Source: CAMTUW01 sp947085035 (lineage in GTDB: Bacteria > Actinomycetota > Coriobacteriia > Anaerosomatales > PHET01). Taken from it: 64,000 nt of DNA. Where the stretch lies: the NCBI GenBank assembly GCA_947085035.1, contig CAMTUW010000018.1, positions 1-64,000 on the forward strand, read 5' to 3'. Positions 24,506 to 33,037 of this stretch are shown piece by piece. Numbering within the stretch: position 1 is the first letter of the stretch; each line of letters begins with the position of its first letter. Below the pieces are notes generated by a model. The model was not told where the DNA came from, made no database searches, and saw nothing but the letters and a program-made list of their open reading frames with translations. The position numbers and the translations under genes were made by a program.

Positions 24506-24955
24506 GTGCCTGATTGTGGAACGTGTGGGATGCCTGTCGTGAGCGGAGGCGTGTCGTGCGCCGGATGCGGTGCTCTGTTGGCCTCGGGTGCCACAGAGTC
24601 CTTCTCTCCGGTTGCCGTCGACGATGCAGAGGCGCACCACGTCATCTCGGCGGGCGGTGATCCGGCTCTTGTGGTGAGAAAGGGACCGCATTCGGGCGAG
24701 CGATTCTATCTGGATCGCCCACGTCTCACTGTTGGCCGCGATCCAGTCAGCGACATCTTCCTGAACGACATGACCGTCTCGCGTGCTCATGCGGTGCTCG
24801 ACGTCATTGGTGGGCTTGTCTCTGTCACAGACGACGGTTCGCTCAATGGAACGTACGTGAACGGTGTGCGAGTGGACTCGGCGAATCTCGAGGACGGCGA
24901 CCTGCTTCAGATAGGCATGTTCAAGATGGTCTTCCTGGAAGGCGGCGCCACATGA
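24506..24955 (+). CDS. FHA-domain protein with N-terminal zinc ribbon (GarA/OdhI position)
   Basis: Phosphothreonine-binding adaptor of about 149 residues. Cys4, Cys7, Cys18 and Cys21 form a CxxC...CxxC zinc ribbon. The FHA domain (about 70-140) has the conserved LTVGRDPVSDI, VSRAHAVLD and LNGTYVNGVRV elements. In Mycobacterium and Corynebacterium the gene between gcvH and a MerR gene is the FHA protein GarA/OdhI, which controls 2-oxoglutarate metabolism. Here the usual N-terminal phosphorylated ETTS segment is missing and a zinc ribbon stands in its place. GTG 24506 with AGGGAG upstream is preferred to TTG 24497. It overlaps the MerR gene by four bases. Confidence 0.85.
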   Translation: MPDCGTCGMPVVSGGVSCAGCGALLASGATESFSPVAVDDAEAHHVISAGGDPALVVRKGPHSGERFYLDRPRLTVGRDPVSDIFLNDMTVSRAHAVLDVIGGLVSVTDDGSLNGTYVNGVRVDSANLEDGDLLQIGMFKMVFLEGGAT

Positions 24956-25659
24956 GTGTGAGGGATTACCTCACCATCGGCGAGATCGTGCAGCGATTGC
25001 AGGGGATGCACCCACAACTGACCATCTCAAAAATCCGGTTCCTCGAAGATGAGGGGCTCATCACCCCAGAGCGCACCGTCGGGGGCTATCGCAAGTTCAG
25101 TCAATCCGACGTGACTCGGATCGAGATGATTCTGCGCCTGCAGAAGGACCACTTCCTTCCGCTTGCGGTCATTCGCGAGAAGCTCGCCGAGTACGATCGT
25201 GGTCGCGTACCTGCCGAACTGCAGCGAGTGGCGGTAGGTGAGGCTGAGCCTGCCTTGGCGATCGGTGATCATGAGGGACCGCTACCGATTCAGGACTCCC
25301 AGTCGGCGCTTGGCGTGCCCTCCTCCTTCGTCACAGAACTCGTTGAGTTCGGCATTGTGCGTGTGGTGGAGCTCCAAGGTGTCAAAGGCGTGGATCGAGC
25401 CGATGTAGCTGTGGTACATGCCGCGTGGGACCTCAGGCGCTTCGGCGTCGAGCCCCGACACCTACGCATGTACGAGACGTTCGCCGAACGTGAGGCCGCG
25501 CTCTTCGCTCAAATTGTCCTGCCGACCTTCCGACACAAGACGGCCGAGTCGCGCCAACGCCTCATGGAGACGCTCACTGAACTCGGCAATCTGACGGATC
25601 AGCTCAAGAGCAGGATGCTCAGGCGAGCTCTGGCTGATTCGTTCGATGACTCTGCGTGA
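24952..25659 (+). CDS. MerR-family transcriptional regulator (FtsR/Rv1828-like)
   Basis: DNA-binding regulator of 235 residues. The N-terminal winged helix reads YLTIGEIVQRL, then ISKIRFLEDEGLITPERT and GGYRKFSQSDVTRIEMIL, typical of the actinobacterial FtsR/Rv1828 group. That group has a helical C-terminal domain without metal-sensing cysteines. FtsR controls cell-division genes in Corynebacterium; the target here is unknown. It overlaps the FHA gene (ATGA at 24952), the same order as Rv1827-Rv1828 in M. tuberculosis. Confidence 0.87.
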   Translation: MSVRDYLTIGEIVQRLQGMHPQLTISKIRFLEDEGLITPERTVGGYRKFSQSDVTRIEMILRLQKDHFLPLAVIREKLAEYDRGRVPAELQRVAVGEAEPALAIGDHEGPLPIQDSQSALGVPSSFVTELVEFGIVRVVELQGVKGVDRADVAVVHAAWDLRRFGVEPRHLRMYETFAEREAALFAQIVLPTFRHKTAESRQRLMETLTELGNLTDQLKSRMLRRALADSFDDSA

Positions 25660-25662
25660 CGG

Positions 25663-26124
25663 ATGATCGACGCAACCGACAAACCTACGGGGACGACGTG
25701 TGCGAACGCCGGTCGCCTCACTCTTGATGAGATACCGTTCGCTCATACCAGCGAGCGCGCAGCAGCTGAGATATTGGAGTACTACGGCGTCGAGTGGGAG
25801 TATGAGCCGCGTTCGTTTCCGCTGCATTGGGATCGCGAAGGCAACGTCTTGGCGTACTTCACGCCCGATTTCTACCTCCCGGAGTTCAACTTGTACATAG
25901 AGTTGACCACGATGAGCCAAAAACTCGTCACCAAGAAGAACCGCAAGGTCAGACGCCTCAAGGAGCTCTACCCTGAGGTGAATATCAAGATCTTCTACCA
26001 GAAGGATTTTCGCGCCCTGTTGCATCGATTCGGTGTGACGTCGACTGCCCGTCCACACTCGGAGGGGGGCGGCTTCGTCGCTACTCATGAGGATTCCAGC
26101 GCTGCCCCAGAAGGTGACGAATGA
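25663..26124 (+). CDS. Protein with a PD-(D/E)xK nuclease-like core, function unknown
   Basis: A 153-residue protein. Glu31 is followed by YFTPDFYLPEFNLYIEL, which resembles the acidic core strands of the restriction-endonuclease-like fold (Asp69 and Glu80). The lysine expected two residues after the second acid is replaced by Thr (IELTT), so catalysis is uncertain. The C-terminal 35 residues look disordered. It is translated between the MerR gene (3-base gap) and hpt (ATGA overlap), so it is probably not mobile. I do not recognise a named family. Confidence 0.6.
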   Translation: MIDATDKPTGTTCANAGRLTLDEIPFAHTSERAAAEILEYYGVEWEYEPRSFPLHWDREGNVLAYFTPDFYLPEFNLYIELTTMSQKLVTKKNRKVRRLKELYPEVNIKIFYQKDFRALLHRFGVTSTARPHSEGGGFVATHEDSSAAPEGDE

Positions 26125-26696
26125 GCAACTCGCTGCTCGCCCTGCCACCTGAATGTGACGCCATCGTGGTCGACTCCCACACGATTTCTACCCGCATCGC
26201 AGAACTCGGGCAAGAGATCGCAGAGAAGTACGACGGCGAGCAGTTGAGGTTGATCACCGTTCTTCGCGGGGGAGTCTTCTTCCTCGCCGACCTTTGTCGA
26301 GCCATCGACATGCCACTGCACATGGATTTCTTGGCGGTCGCGCCGTATCTGCCGGGGAAAGGCGGCGCGGTGCGCATGACGAAGGATCTCGAGGATGATA
26401 TCTCCGGCACGCGTGTCGTTCTCGTTGAAGATGTTGTTGATACCGGACTCACCGTCAACTACGTTCTGTCGTTTCTGCGATCCCATGGTCCGGCGAGTGT
26501 CGACGTGTGCGCGTTGTTCGACAAACCGGCGCGCCGCATCGCAAGTGTGCCCATCGCGATGTTGGGCTTCGAGATGCCGGACCGGTTTCTCGTGGGCTAC
26601 GGCCTCGACCTGGCGGGTCGCTATCGCAATCTGCCGTTCGTCGCCTCACTGAATGACGATTTCGTGTTCGGCGACCGCGCCGCTCGACTGAGATAG
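26121..26696 (+). CDS. hpt: Hypoxanthine phosphoribosyltransferase
   Basis: Purine-salvage enzyme joining hypoxanthine or guanine to PRPP to give IMP or GMP. The PRPP-binding motif is VVLVEDVVDTGLTVNYVL. The family sequences LITVLRGGVFFLADL near the N-terminus and DRFLVGYGLDLAGRYRNLP near the C-terminus are present. Length of 191 residues is normal. ATG 26121 overlaps the preceding stop. With apt downstream and an NCS2 permease at 36647, it indicates active purine salvage. Confidence 0.94.
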   Translation: MSNSLLALPPECDAIVVDSHTISTRIAELGQEIAEKYDGEQLRLITVLRGGVFFLADLCRAIDMPLHMDFLAVAPYLPGKGGAVRMTKDLEDDISGTRVVLVEDVVDTGLTVNYVLSFLRSHGPASVDVCALFDKPARRIASVPIAMLGFEMPDRFLVGYGLDLAGRYRNLPFVASLNDDFVFGDRAARLR

Positions 26697-26800
26697 CGCA
26701 GCAAGAGGATCTTAGCAAGACTCATCGGTTGTGCAGCGATGCCCGCTTTCGCGCTACCCTGTGGTGTGCAACGAACGTTTGCCAAGGAGGAAGATGGATC

Positions 26801-27319
26801 GTGGAGCTCAAAGAATACATTCGAGATATTCCTGACTGGCCCCAAAAAGGCGTGGTCTTCAAAGACATCACACCTCTACTCTCGAGTCCCGAGGGCTTTC
26901 GTCTTGCTATTGACACTCTTGCTGAGAGTTACGCCGAAATGGGCGTCACGAAGGTGATGGGCGCCGAGGCGCGCGGGTTCATTTTCGGAGGGGCACTCGC
27001 GTACCAGCTTGGCGCTGGCTTCGTACCGGCTCGCAAGCCCGGGAAGCTCCCCTGGACCACATCAAAGGTCACCTACGAGCTCGAATACGGCACCGATACA
27101 CTGGAGGTCCACGCTGACGCCGTGGGCCCAGGCGATGTCGTTCTCATCGTCGACGATGTGCTTGCGACCGGAGGCACCGCTGCGGCGAAGGCTGAGCTCG
27201 TGACCTCGACAGGCGCTGCTGTGGCAGGGTTCGCATTCTTGATCGAACTCGATTTCCTTGGCGGCAGGGCGAAGTTGCCAGCCGATGCGGCGATCGTGTC
27301 ACTCATCCGCGTCGAGTAG
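26801..27319 (+). CDS. apt: Adenine phosphoribosyltransferase
   Basis: Converts adenine and PRPP to AMP. Family sequences are IRDIPDWPQKGVVFKDITPL at the N-terminus, GAEARGFIFGGALAYQLGAG, and the PRPP motif VLIVDDVLATGGTAAAK. GTG 26801 after AAGGAGG gives the usual 172 residues; an in-frame extension upstream lacks family sequence. It is 104 bases after hpt and may have its own promoter. Confidence 0.95.
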   Translation: MELKEYIRDIPDWPQKGVVFKDITPLLSSPEGFRLAIDTLAESYAEMGVTKVMGAEARGFIFGGALAYQLGAGFVPARKPGKLPWTTSKVTYELEYGTDTLEVHADAVGPGDVVLIVDDVLATGGTAAAKAELVTSTGAAVAGFAFLIELDFLGGRAKLPADAAIVSLIRVE

Positions 27320-27340
27320 TTCGTGGTGACAGGAGGTCAG

Positions 27341-28471
27341 GTGCCCATTCTGTCTCACACGCGATCAGCGCGCATCCTCCTGATCATGATTCTGTCGCTG
27401 AGCTGCATCTTCTCAGGAGTTCTTCATGCACCTGCAGTTCCAGTTGGTTCTGACGTGGATGAGGCGCGCGAGAAGGTTGTGCAGGCGCGTGACCGACTCG
27501 ACGATCTCGCAGCCGACCTTGAGGAGCGAACCGAGGACTTTCTCGAGGTCGAGCACGAACTGAACCTGACGCGAGGTCGCATCGAGCAAACCGAACGTGA
27601 GCTCAGCAAGGCTCTACTTGAGGTCGACAGTGCTCTCGCTCGTCTGAACGGACGCGCCACAGCGATCTATCGCAACGGGCCGGTCAGCGTCATCAACGTC
27701 TTGGTCGGTGCCACCGACTTCCGTGATTTCATCACGCGAGTCGATCTCATGCAGCGCATAGGACTACACGACGCGGCCCTTGTCGCAACCGTCGTAGACG
27801 TCAAAGAGCGTGTGGAAACCACGCGGGCCACGCTGGAACGTCGCCGCGAGGAGCAGATCGTTTTGCGTAATCGCGCACGACGTGCCCAAACCGGGATGCA
27901 AGTCGCGGTCGTCGAGCAAAAGGTGTTCCTATCGCGACTCGACGATCGACTGAAGAAGCTCATCGCTGAGGAGAAGGCCCGTCAGGAGCGGCTTGCCAGG
28001 GAGCGCGCAGCGGCTGCGGCACGTCGCGCCGCCGCCGGTACCGGGGGTCGCGCAGGAAGACCGTTCGACCCGTCAGCCCTCGGACCCTCGCGAGCAGATG
28101 TGGTCCCCGTGGCGCGACGCTTCGTCGACAAGGTGTGGTACCTGTGGGGAGGAACGACCCCGGATGGGTTTGATTGCTCGGGGCTCACACTCTACTGCTA
28201 CCGGGAGATCGGCGTGTCTCTTCCTCGCACGAGCCGTCAGCAGTACAAGGTGGGCGCCTACATCCCTCCGGACAGACTCGATCTCCTCGCACCGGGTGAT
28301 CTGGTCTTCTTCGGGCGAGAAGGCGACCCCGGCCGCATCCATCACGTGGGCATCTACATCGGTGACGGGGACATGATCCACGCTCCGCAGACCGGCGAGA
28401 AGGTCAGCGTGGCATCGCTTGTCGGGCGCATCGCCCGGCGAGGTGACTACGTCGGTGCTGTCAGGCCCTGA
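27341..28471 (+). CDS. NlpC/P60 peptidoglycan endopeptidase with coiled-coil N-terminus
   Basis: Exported cell-wall hydrolase, about 376 residues. A signal peptide covers roughly 5-30. A long coiled coil of about 190 residues follows, rich in Glu, Arg and Leu, then an Ala/Arg-rich linker. The catalytic NlpC/P60 domain has Cys279 in FDCSGLTLY, His335 in IHHVGIYIGDG and His347 in MIHAPQTG. This is the RipA/PcsB-like arrangement in which the coiled coil controls the peptidase. GTG 27341 is favoured by AGGAGG just upstream; GTG 27323 is open but lacks a ribosome site. Confidence 0.9.
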   Translation: MPILSHTRSARILLIMILSLSCIFSGVLHAPAVPVGSDVDEAREKVVQARDRLDDLAADLEERTEDFLEVEHELNLTRGRIEQTERELSKALLEVDSALARLNGRATAIYRNGPVSVINVLVGATDFRDFITRVDLMQRIGLHDAALVATVVDVKERVETTRATLERRREEQIVLRNRARRAQTGMQVAVVEQKVFLSRLDDRLKKLIAEEKARQERLARERAAAAARRAAAGTGGRAGRPFDPSALGPSRADVVPVARRFVDKVWYLWGGTTPDGFDCSGLTLYCYREIGVSLPRTSRQQYKVGAYIPPDRLDLLAPGDLVFFGREGDPGRIHHVGIYIGDGDMIHAPQTGEKVSVASLVGRIARRGDYVGAVRP

Positions 28472-28530
28472 TCCATGCGGCTGTTTGGTGGCCGCCACCT
28501 GCGCATACGCGCAATCTTGCTGTATCTCTG

Positions 28531-28539
28531 TGATATTAT
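28531..28539 (+). promoter_or_regulatory. Extended -10 promoter for the ACT-Liv-PaaK cassette
   Basis: TGATATTAT (28531-28539) is an extended -10, with TG one base before TATTAT. It stands out as AT-rich in a GC-rich gap and lies 77 bases upstream of GTG 28616. Confidence 0.45.
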
Positions 28540-28615
28540 TCGCCCACCCTGTGTCTACGGGACTTCGTACGCTCGACTTCAGACCATGGCCGTGTGCTGG
28601 ATGGGAGTGTCTACC

Positions 28616-29032
28616 GTGAATGTGAGACAGCTGAGCGTGTTCATCGAGAACAAGTCGGGACGCGTGAGTGAGGTCACCGAGGTACTGGGTCGGGTTGGCG
28701 TCAACATTCGGGGGTTCTCGGTATCTGATACCGCTGACTACGGGATCGTCAGGCTTGTCGTCAATGATCCTGATGCGGCCTTGACAGCGCTCCACGAAGC
28801 CGGATTCACCGTCAAAGAGTCCGAGGTGCTCTGTCTCAACCTGCCCGATCGACCGGGTGGACTGGCGGGCGTGTTGAAGACCGTCTCCGCTGCCGGGGTC
28901 AATATCGAATACGTCTACAGCCTCGTGTCCACCTACGTGGTCATCAACGTTGCCGACATGGACCGGGCGATTGCGTTGTTGCAGAACTCGCCGGTTGAAC
29001 TCGTCACCCAGGAGGAGATAGCGGGCTTGTGA
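28616..29032 (+). CDS. Tandem ACT-domain protein (second copy)
   Basis: A 138-residue protein with two ACT domains. They contain VFIENKSGRVSEVTEVLGRV and NLPDRPGGLAGVLKTVS, and it is a clear paralogue of the protein at 16879. It leads a cassette that runs ACT-livK-livH-livM-livG-livF-paaK. It is presumed to sense an amino acid, probably a branched-chain or aromatic one given the neighbours. GTG 28616 has GGGAG 8 bases upstream; the longer open frame upstream overlaps the promoter. Confidence 0.85.
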   Translation: MNVRQLSVFIENKSGRVSEVTEVLGRVGVNIRGFSVSDTADYGIVRLVVNDPDAALTALHEAGFTVKESEVLCLNLPDRPGGLAGVLKTVSAAGVNIEYVYSLVSTYVVINVADMDRAIALLQNSPVELVTQEEIAGL

Positions 29033-29083
29033 TGCCCGGTGTCGAAATAGCCATGAGTTGAACGATGGGCAAGGGGGTAGGAC

Positions 29084-30295
29084 ATGCGTGGACGGGTACT
29101 GAGGTTGTCTTTGGCGGTTCTTTCAGCAGCGTTGGCTACAGCACTGGCGATGGCCATCGGTGGTTGTGCCGCCCCGAAGGACACCACTTCCGACGTCGGC
29201 AAAGTCGAGGAAGTCGGTGGTGACCCGATTCGCATCGGGGTGGTCGTATCGTTGACCGGCAATTTGGCCGGGTTGGGGGAACCTGAGTTCGCTGCACTGA
29301 AGATGGAGGCCGAGCGCATCAATTCGGCGGGCGGAGTGAACGGTCGGCCCATCGAGCTCATCGTTGAAGACGATGCCACTGATGAGGCCAAAGCGGTCGC
29401 CGCGACCAGCAAGCTCATAGAGCAAGACAGCGTGATCGCGATCATCGGTGCGACGGGCACAGGTCAGACAATGGCCATGCGGGGAGACATTGACAGGGCG
29501 GGCATCCCGCAAGTCTCCATGGCTGGCGGCACGGTCATCACTGAGCAGCTGCACCCATTCGTCTTCCAGACTCCATGGTCGAATCGAATCGTCGTCCCGT
29601 TCACGCTTGACGCGCTCAAGAAGGCCGGAATCAGCCGGATCGCGGTCGTCACTGACACGGGCGGATTCGGCAAAGACGGACTTGCCGTGCTCAAGAAGAC
29701 GGCGCCCGATGCAGGTATCACCATCGTCGCCGATCAGACACTCAATCCTGGCGATACTGACGTCACGGCGCAGCTCACTAACATCAAGAAATCCAACGCC
29801 CAGGCTCTTGTCATCTGGTCGGCTGGCAAAGAGGCTGCGCTTGTCGTGAAGAACGCGAAGGAGCTTGGACTCAAGATTCCTGTGTACGGCAGTCACGGCA
29901 ACGCGCGGCGCGAGTTCATCGACGGCGCTGGTGACGCCGCGCAAGACGTGCGATTGGCCGCAGGTAAGATCTTGGTTCCAGCCGCCTACGGGGAAGGCAC
30001 TGAGGGCTTCAAGGTTGCCTCCGAGTTCATCGAGCGGTTCAAGGCCGCGACAGGCCAGGAGCCCAACACGTTCGCGGGTCATGCCTACGATGCGCTCTAC
30101 CTGATCGTAGAGGCCGCGAGGCGCGTCGAGGGAGAAATCACCCCCTCAGCACTGCGGGATCAGATCGAAGCCACTGATGGGTTCGTGGGCATCGGCGGAA
30201 CCTTCAAGATGTCGGCGACGGATCACAATGGTCTGAACGCCTCCGATTTGACGCTGTATGTGATCGACAAGGGCGCGTTCACGCTCGCCAAGTAG
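29084..30295 (+). CDS. livK: Branched-chain amino-acid ABC transporter, substrate-binding lipoprotein
   Basis: Extracellular receptor of a LIV-type transporter. The N-terminal 28 residues are a lipoprotein signal with lipobox IGGC, so it is tethered to the membrane. The mature part has the periplasmic-binding fold: IRIGVVVSLTGNLAGLGEPE, then the family AINSAGGVNGRPIEL-like stretch (RINSAGGVNGRPIELI), and NTFAGHAYDALYLI near the end. Length of 403 residues is typical. The true ligand (leucine, valine, an aromatic amino acid or an aryl acid) cannot be read from the sequence. A GC-rich hairpin lies between it and livH. Confidence 0.9.
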   Translation: MRGRVLRLSLAVLSAALATALAMAIGGCAAPKDTTSDVGKVEEVGGDPIRIGVVVSLTGNLAGLGEPEFAALKMEAERINSAGGVNGRPIELIVEDDATDEAKAVAATSKLIEQDSVIAIIGATGTGQTMAMRGDIDRAGIPQVSMAGGTVITEQLHPFVFQTPWSNRIVVPFTLDALKKAGISRIAVVTDTGGFGKDGLAVLKKTAPDAGITIVADQTLNPGDTDVTAQLTNIKKSNAQALVIWSAGKEAALVVKNAKELGLKIPVYGSHGNARREFIDGAGDAAQDVRLAAGKILVPAAYGEGTEGFKVASEFIERFKAATGQEPNTFAGHAYDALYLIVEAARRVEGEITPSALRDQIEATDGFVGIGGTFKMSATDHNGLNASDLTLYVIDKGAFTLAK

Positions 30296-30307
30296 TCGAT
30301 GCGACCA

Positions 30308-30339
30308 CCGGCCGCGTCTCCATCAGGGGGCGCGGCCGG
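30308..30339 (+). promoter_or_regulatory. GC-rich hairpin between livK and livH
   Basis: CCGGCCGCG (30308-30316) pairs perfectly with CGCGGCCGG (30331-30339) across a 14-base loop. No U-tract follows, so it is not a standard terminator. It may act as a 3' stabiliser or partial attenuator that leaves binding-protein mRNA more abundant than the rest of the operon. Confidence 0.5.
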
Positions 30340-30420
30340 CTTCGGGATGGGAGAAACCCGTGGATGAAGGCTTGATGAGCGGCGTGCTCATCTTGGATGA
30401 TCAGATGAAAATGAGTCCAC

Positions 30421-31293
30421 GTGACTGACCTTCTCCAATTCCTGGTCGCAGGATTGAAGAGTGGGGCGATCTACGCGCTCGTGGCGCTGGGATTCACGAT
30501 CGTGTATGCCGCTACCGGAGCCATCAATTTCGCACAGGGTGAGTTCTATATGCTTGGTGGCATGTTCGGTGTCTGGCTGGCGGCGTTCGATCTTCCGCTT
30601 CCGGTAGCGGTGGTATGCGCAGTCGCTCTCACGGCGCTGATCGGCGCGTTGTTCGAGTACGCTGCGGTGCGTCCGCTGGGCTCGGGGGATCCCTTGAGGA
30701 TCATCATGGTGACAATCGGCGGCTCGATTGTTCTCAGGCAAGCTGCGCTACATGTCTTCGGGCCCAACGAGAAGGCGCTTGCGCTATTCACCCCTGGGCC
30801 GTCGCTCAACTTCTTCGGTGCGTCCATCGAACGTCAGACCCTATGGGTGTGGGCACTCACGGCGGCAGCGGTGCTCGCGCTCGCTGTGGTGTATCGCTCG
30901 ACAGCTTTCGGGCTTGCGATGCGGGCCACCTCCTTGAATCGTGATGCCGCTCGACTCGTGGGTGTGAACGCGGCATTCATGGTCACGGCCTCCTTCGCCT
31001 TGGCCGCAGGGTTAGGCGCTTTGGGGGGACTGGTGGTCGCGCCGCTCACGCAGACTGCGTTCGACGTGGGTGCAGGGGTGGGGGTCAAGGGATTCTCGGC
31101 GGCTATTCTCGGCGGGCTTGGCAATCCGATCGCCGCCGTCGGTGGGGGGCTCGTGCTCGGTCTTCTCGAGAGTCTGACGGCGGGGTACCTTCATCCGTTG
31201 TACAAGGACGCTGTGGCCATCGTGGTGTTGCTGGGGGTTCTGTTCTTTCGACCCCAGGGACTCTTGGGGCTTCGGGGAAAGGAGAAGGTGTGA
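30421..31293 (+). CDS. livH: Branched-chain amino-acid ABC transporter, permease LivH
   Basis: Membrane subunit of the LIV transporter, 290 residues with about eight hydrophobic helices. Family signatures are GAIYALVALGFTIVYAATGA followed by INFAQGEFYMLGG, and the C-terminal AILGGLGNPIAAVGGGLVLG. GTG 30421 gives the family start; the ribosome site is weak. It overlaps livM (GTGATG), so H and M are coupled. Confidence 0.93.
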   Translation: MTDLLQFLVAGLKSGAIYALVALGFTIVYAATGAINFAQGEFYMLGGMFGVWLAAFDLPLPVAVVCAVALTALIGALFEYAAVRPLGSGDPLRIIMVTIGGSIVLRQAALHVFGPNEKALALFTPGPSLNFFGASIERQTLWVWALTAAAVLALAVVYRSTAFGLAMRATSLNRDAARLVGVNAAFMVTASFALAAGLGALGGLVVAPLTQTAFDVGAGVGVKGFSAAILGGLGNPIAAVGGGLVLGLLESLTAGYLHPLYKDAVAIVVLLGVLFFRPQGLLGLRGKEKV

Positions 31294-32270
31294 TGGTCGC
31301 TCAGACCGTTCGCCGGGCCGCACCCTTCGCCGCAGCGTGTATGGTCCTTGTCGGGCCCTTTCTCATTGAGAACCGCTTCCTCCTGAAGGTATTCACCTTC
31401 GTCGGACTCAACGTGCTCGTGGTCGTCGGGCTCGCCATCCTGTTCGGTTACGCCGGTCAGGTGTCGCTGGGTCATGCGGCATTCGTGGGTATCGGGGCGT
31501 ACACGTGCGCGATTCTCACCACGCGACACGACGTCGAGTGGATACTTGCGTTCGGCGCCGCCGGATTGGCCGCAGCCCTAGGTGGGTTTCTGCTCGCGTT
31601 ACCCAGTCTCCGGCTCAAAGGGCACTATCTCGCGATGGCGACACTTGGCTTCGGCGAGCTCGCCACACTGGTGTTCGTGGAAGCTGAGCACGTCACAGGG
31701 GGCGTGGATGGATTCGCTGGCATACCCTTTCCCTCGATCGGGGCTTTCGAGTTTCGAGAGCCCTCCGCGCTGTACTGGCTCGTATGGGGAGTCGTCGGGG
31801 TCGTGCTCGTGCTTGCCGCGAACATGACGAGACTGCGACCGGGACGTGCGATGCGCGCGCTTCACGGCAGCGAACTCGGTGCTATGGCGAGTGGAGTCGA
31901 CGTCGTTGGGGTCAAGGTGCGGTCGTTCGTCATGAGCTCGGCTCTGGCGGGACTCTCAGGTGCGCTGTATGCCAGTGTCGTCGGGTTCATCTCGCCAAGC
32001 GTGTTCACCGTGGGTGCATCTGTGACGTTTCTGGCAATGACGGTGATCGGTGGCACCGGTTCACTCGCGGGGCCTTTGGCCGCCGCCGCACTTCTCACGC
32101 TGCTTCAGTACGTCGATGCGCTCATTCCCGGAGTCTCACGGCAGACTGCGCTGTTCATCCAGTCGTATCAGGCCGATGTGTACGGACTCGCGATCATTCT
32201 GGTTGTGATTCTGTCTCCGAAAGGCATAGCCGGATTGTTCCGCCGTGTTCGAGACGGGGTCCGACCGTGA
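31290..32270 (+). CDS. livM: Branched-chain amino-acid ABC transporter, permease LivM
   Basis: Second membrane subunit, 326 residues. Family sequences are GYAGQVSLGHAAFVGIGAYT, LPSLRLKGHYLAMATLGFGE and the loop sequence MTVIGGTGSLAGPLAAA. The start is GTG 31290 or ATG 31293; GGAGAAGG lies just upstream. It overlaps livH by four bases and livG by four bases. Confidence 0.93.
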   Translation: MMVAQTVRRAAPFAAACMVLVGPFLIENRFLLKVFTFVGLNVLVVVGLAILFGYAGQVSLGHAAFVGIGAYTCAILTTRHDVEWILAFGAAGLAAALGGFLLALPSLRLKGHYLAMATLGFGELATLVFVEAEHVTGGVDGFAGIPFPSIGAFEFREPSALYWLVWGVVGVVLVLAANMTRLRPGRAMRALHGSELGAMASGVDVVGVKVRSFVMSSALAGLSGALYASVVGFISPSVFTVGASVTFLAMTVIGGTGSLAGPLAAAALLTLLQYVDALIPGVSRQTALFIQSYQADVYGLAIILVVILSPKGIAGLFRRVRDGVRP

Positions 32271-33037
32271 CTATGCTCAAGGTCGGGTCGATCACGAAGC
32301 GTTTCGGCGGGCTGACCGCCGTGGACTCGGTCTCCTTCGAGGTCTTCGAGGGAACTATCAAGGCGCTGATCGGTCCGAACGGTGCGGGCAAGTCCACGCT
32401 CTTCAACTGCCTCACCGGATTCGACCAGCCTGATTCGGGAACTGTTGAGTTCAAGGGACGACAGATCGTCGGTCAAAAGCCACTGGACACTGTTCGCGCA
32501 GGGCTTGCGCGCACGTTTCAAAACACGCGACTGTTCGATGAGATGACCGCCCTTGAAAACGTGATGGTCGGTGCGCACGCGCGCCAACGGGCCGGATTCG
32601 CCGCAGCCGCCCTTCTTCTGCCGTCCGCCGTGAGCGAGGACAGGGACGCCGCGAATGAAGCGGCAAGAATCCTCAGGGTGATAGGTATCGACGAGTGGGC
32701 GACTACGCCCGCGGCAGATCTTCCCGCGGGGATTCGAAGACTCGTCGAGATCGCGCGCGCGCTGGCCACTGTTCCTAGCCTTCTTCTTCTCGATGAGCCT
32801 GCAGCGGGACTGAATGTGCCGGAGACGCGCGAGTTGGTCCAGACGCTCTTCCGGGTGCGCGATGACGGAACCACCGTGCTGCTCGTTGAGCACGATATGG
32901 GTCTTGTCATGGAGGTTTCTGACGAGATCGTGGTCATGGATCGCGGCGCCAAGATCGCAGAGGGGCCGCCGCGGATGATTCAGAAGGACCCTTCGGTGAT
33001 CGCAGCGTACCTTGGCGAGGAGGCTGTCGATGAGTGA
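32267..33037 (+). CDS. livG: Branched-chain amino-acid ABC transporter, ATPase LivG
   Basis: One of the two ATPases of the LIV transporter, about 256 residues. Walker A is GPNGAGKST (36-44), Walker B LLLLDEPAAGLN, and the switch histidine is in LLVEHDMGLVM. The signature segment is PAGIRRLVEIARALA, where the usual LSGGQ-like motif reads LPAGIRR, a change common in LivG. GTG 32267 overlaps livM (GTGA); the open frame extends far upstream but only as a shadow of livM. Confidence 0.92.
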   Translation: MTMLKVGSITKRFGGLTAVDSVSFEVFEGTIKALIGPNGAGKSTLFNCLTGFDQPDSGTVEFKGRQIVGQKPLDTVRAGLARTFQNTRLFDEMTALENVMVGAHARQRAGFAAAALLLPSAVSEDRDAANEAARILRVIGIDEWATTPAADLPAGIRRLVEIARALATVPSLLLLDEPAAGLNVPETRELVQTLFRVRDDGTTVLLVEHDMGLVMEVSDEIVVMDRGAKIAEGPPRMIQKDPSVIAAYLGEEAVDE

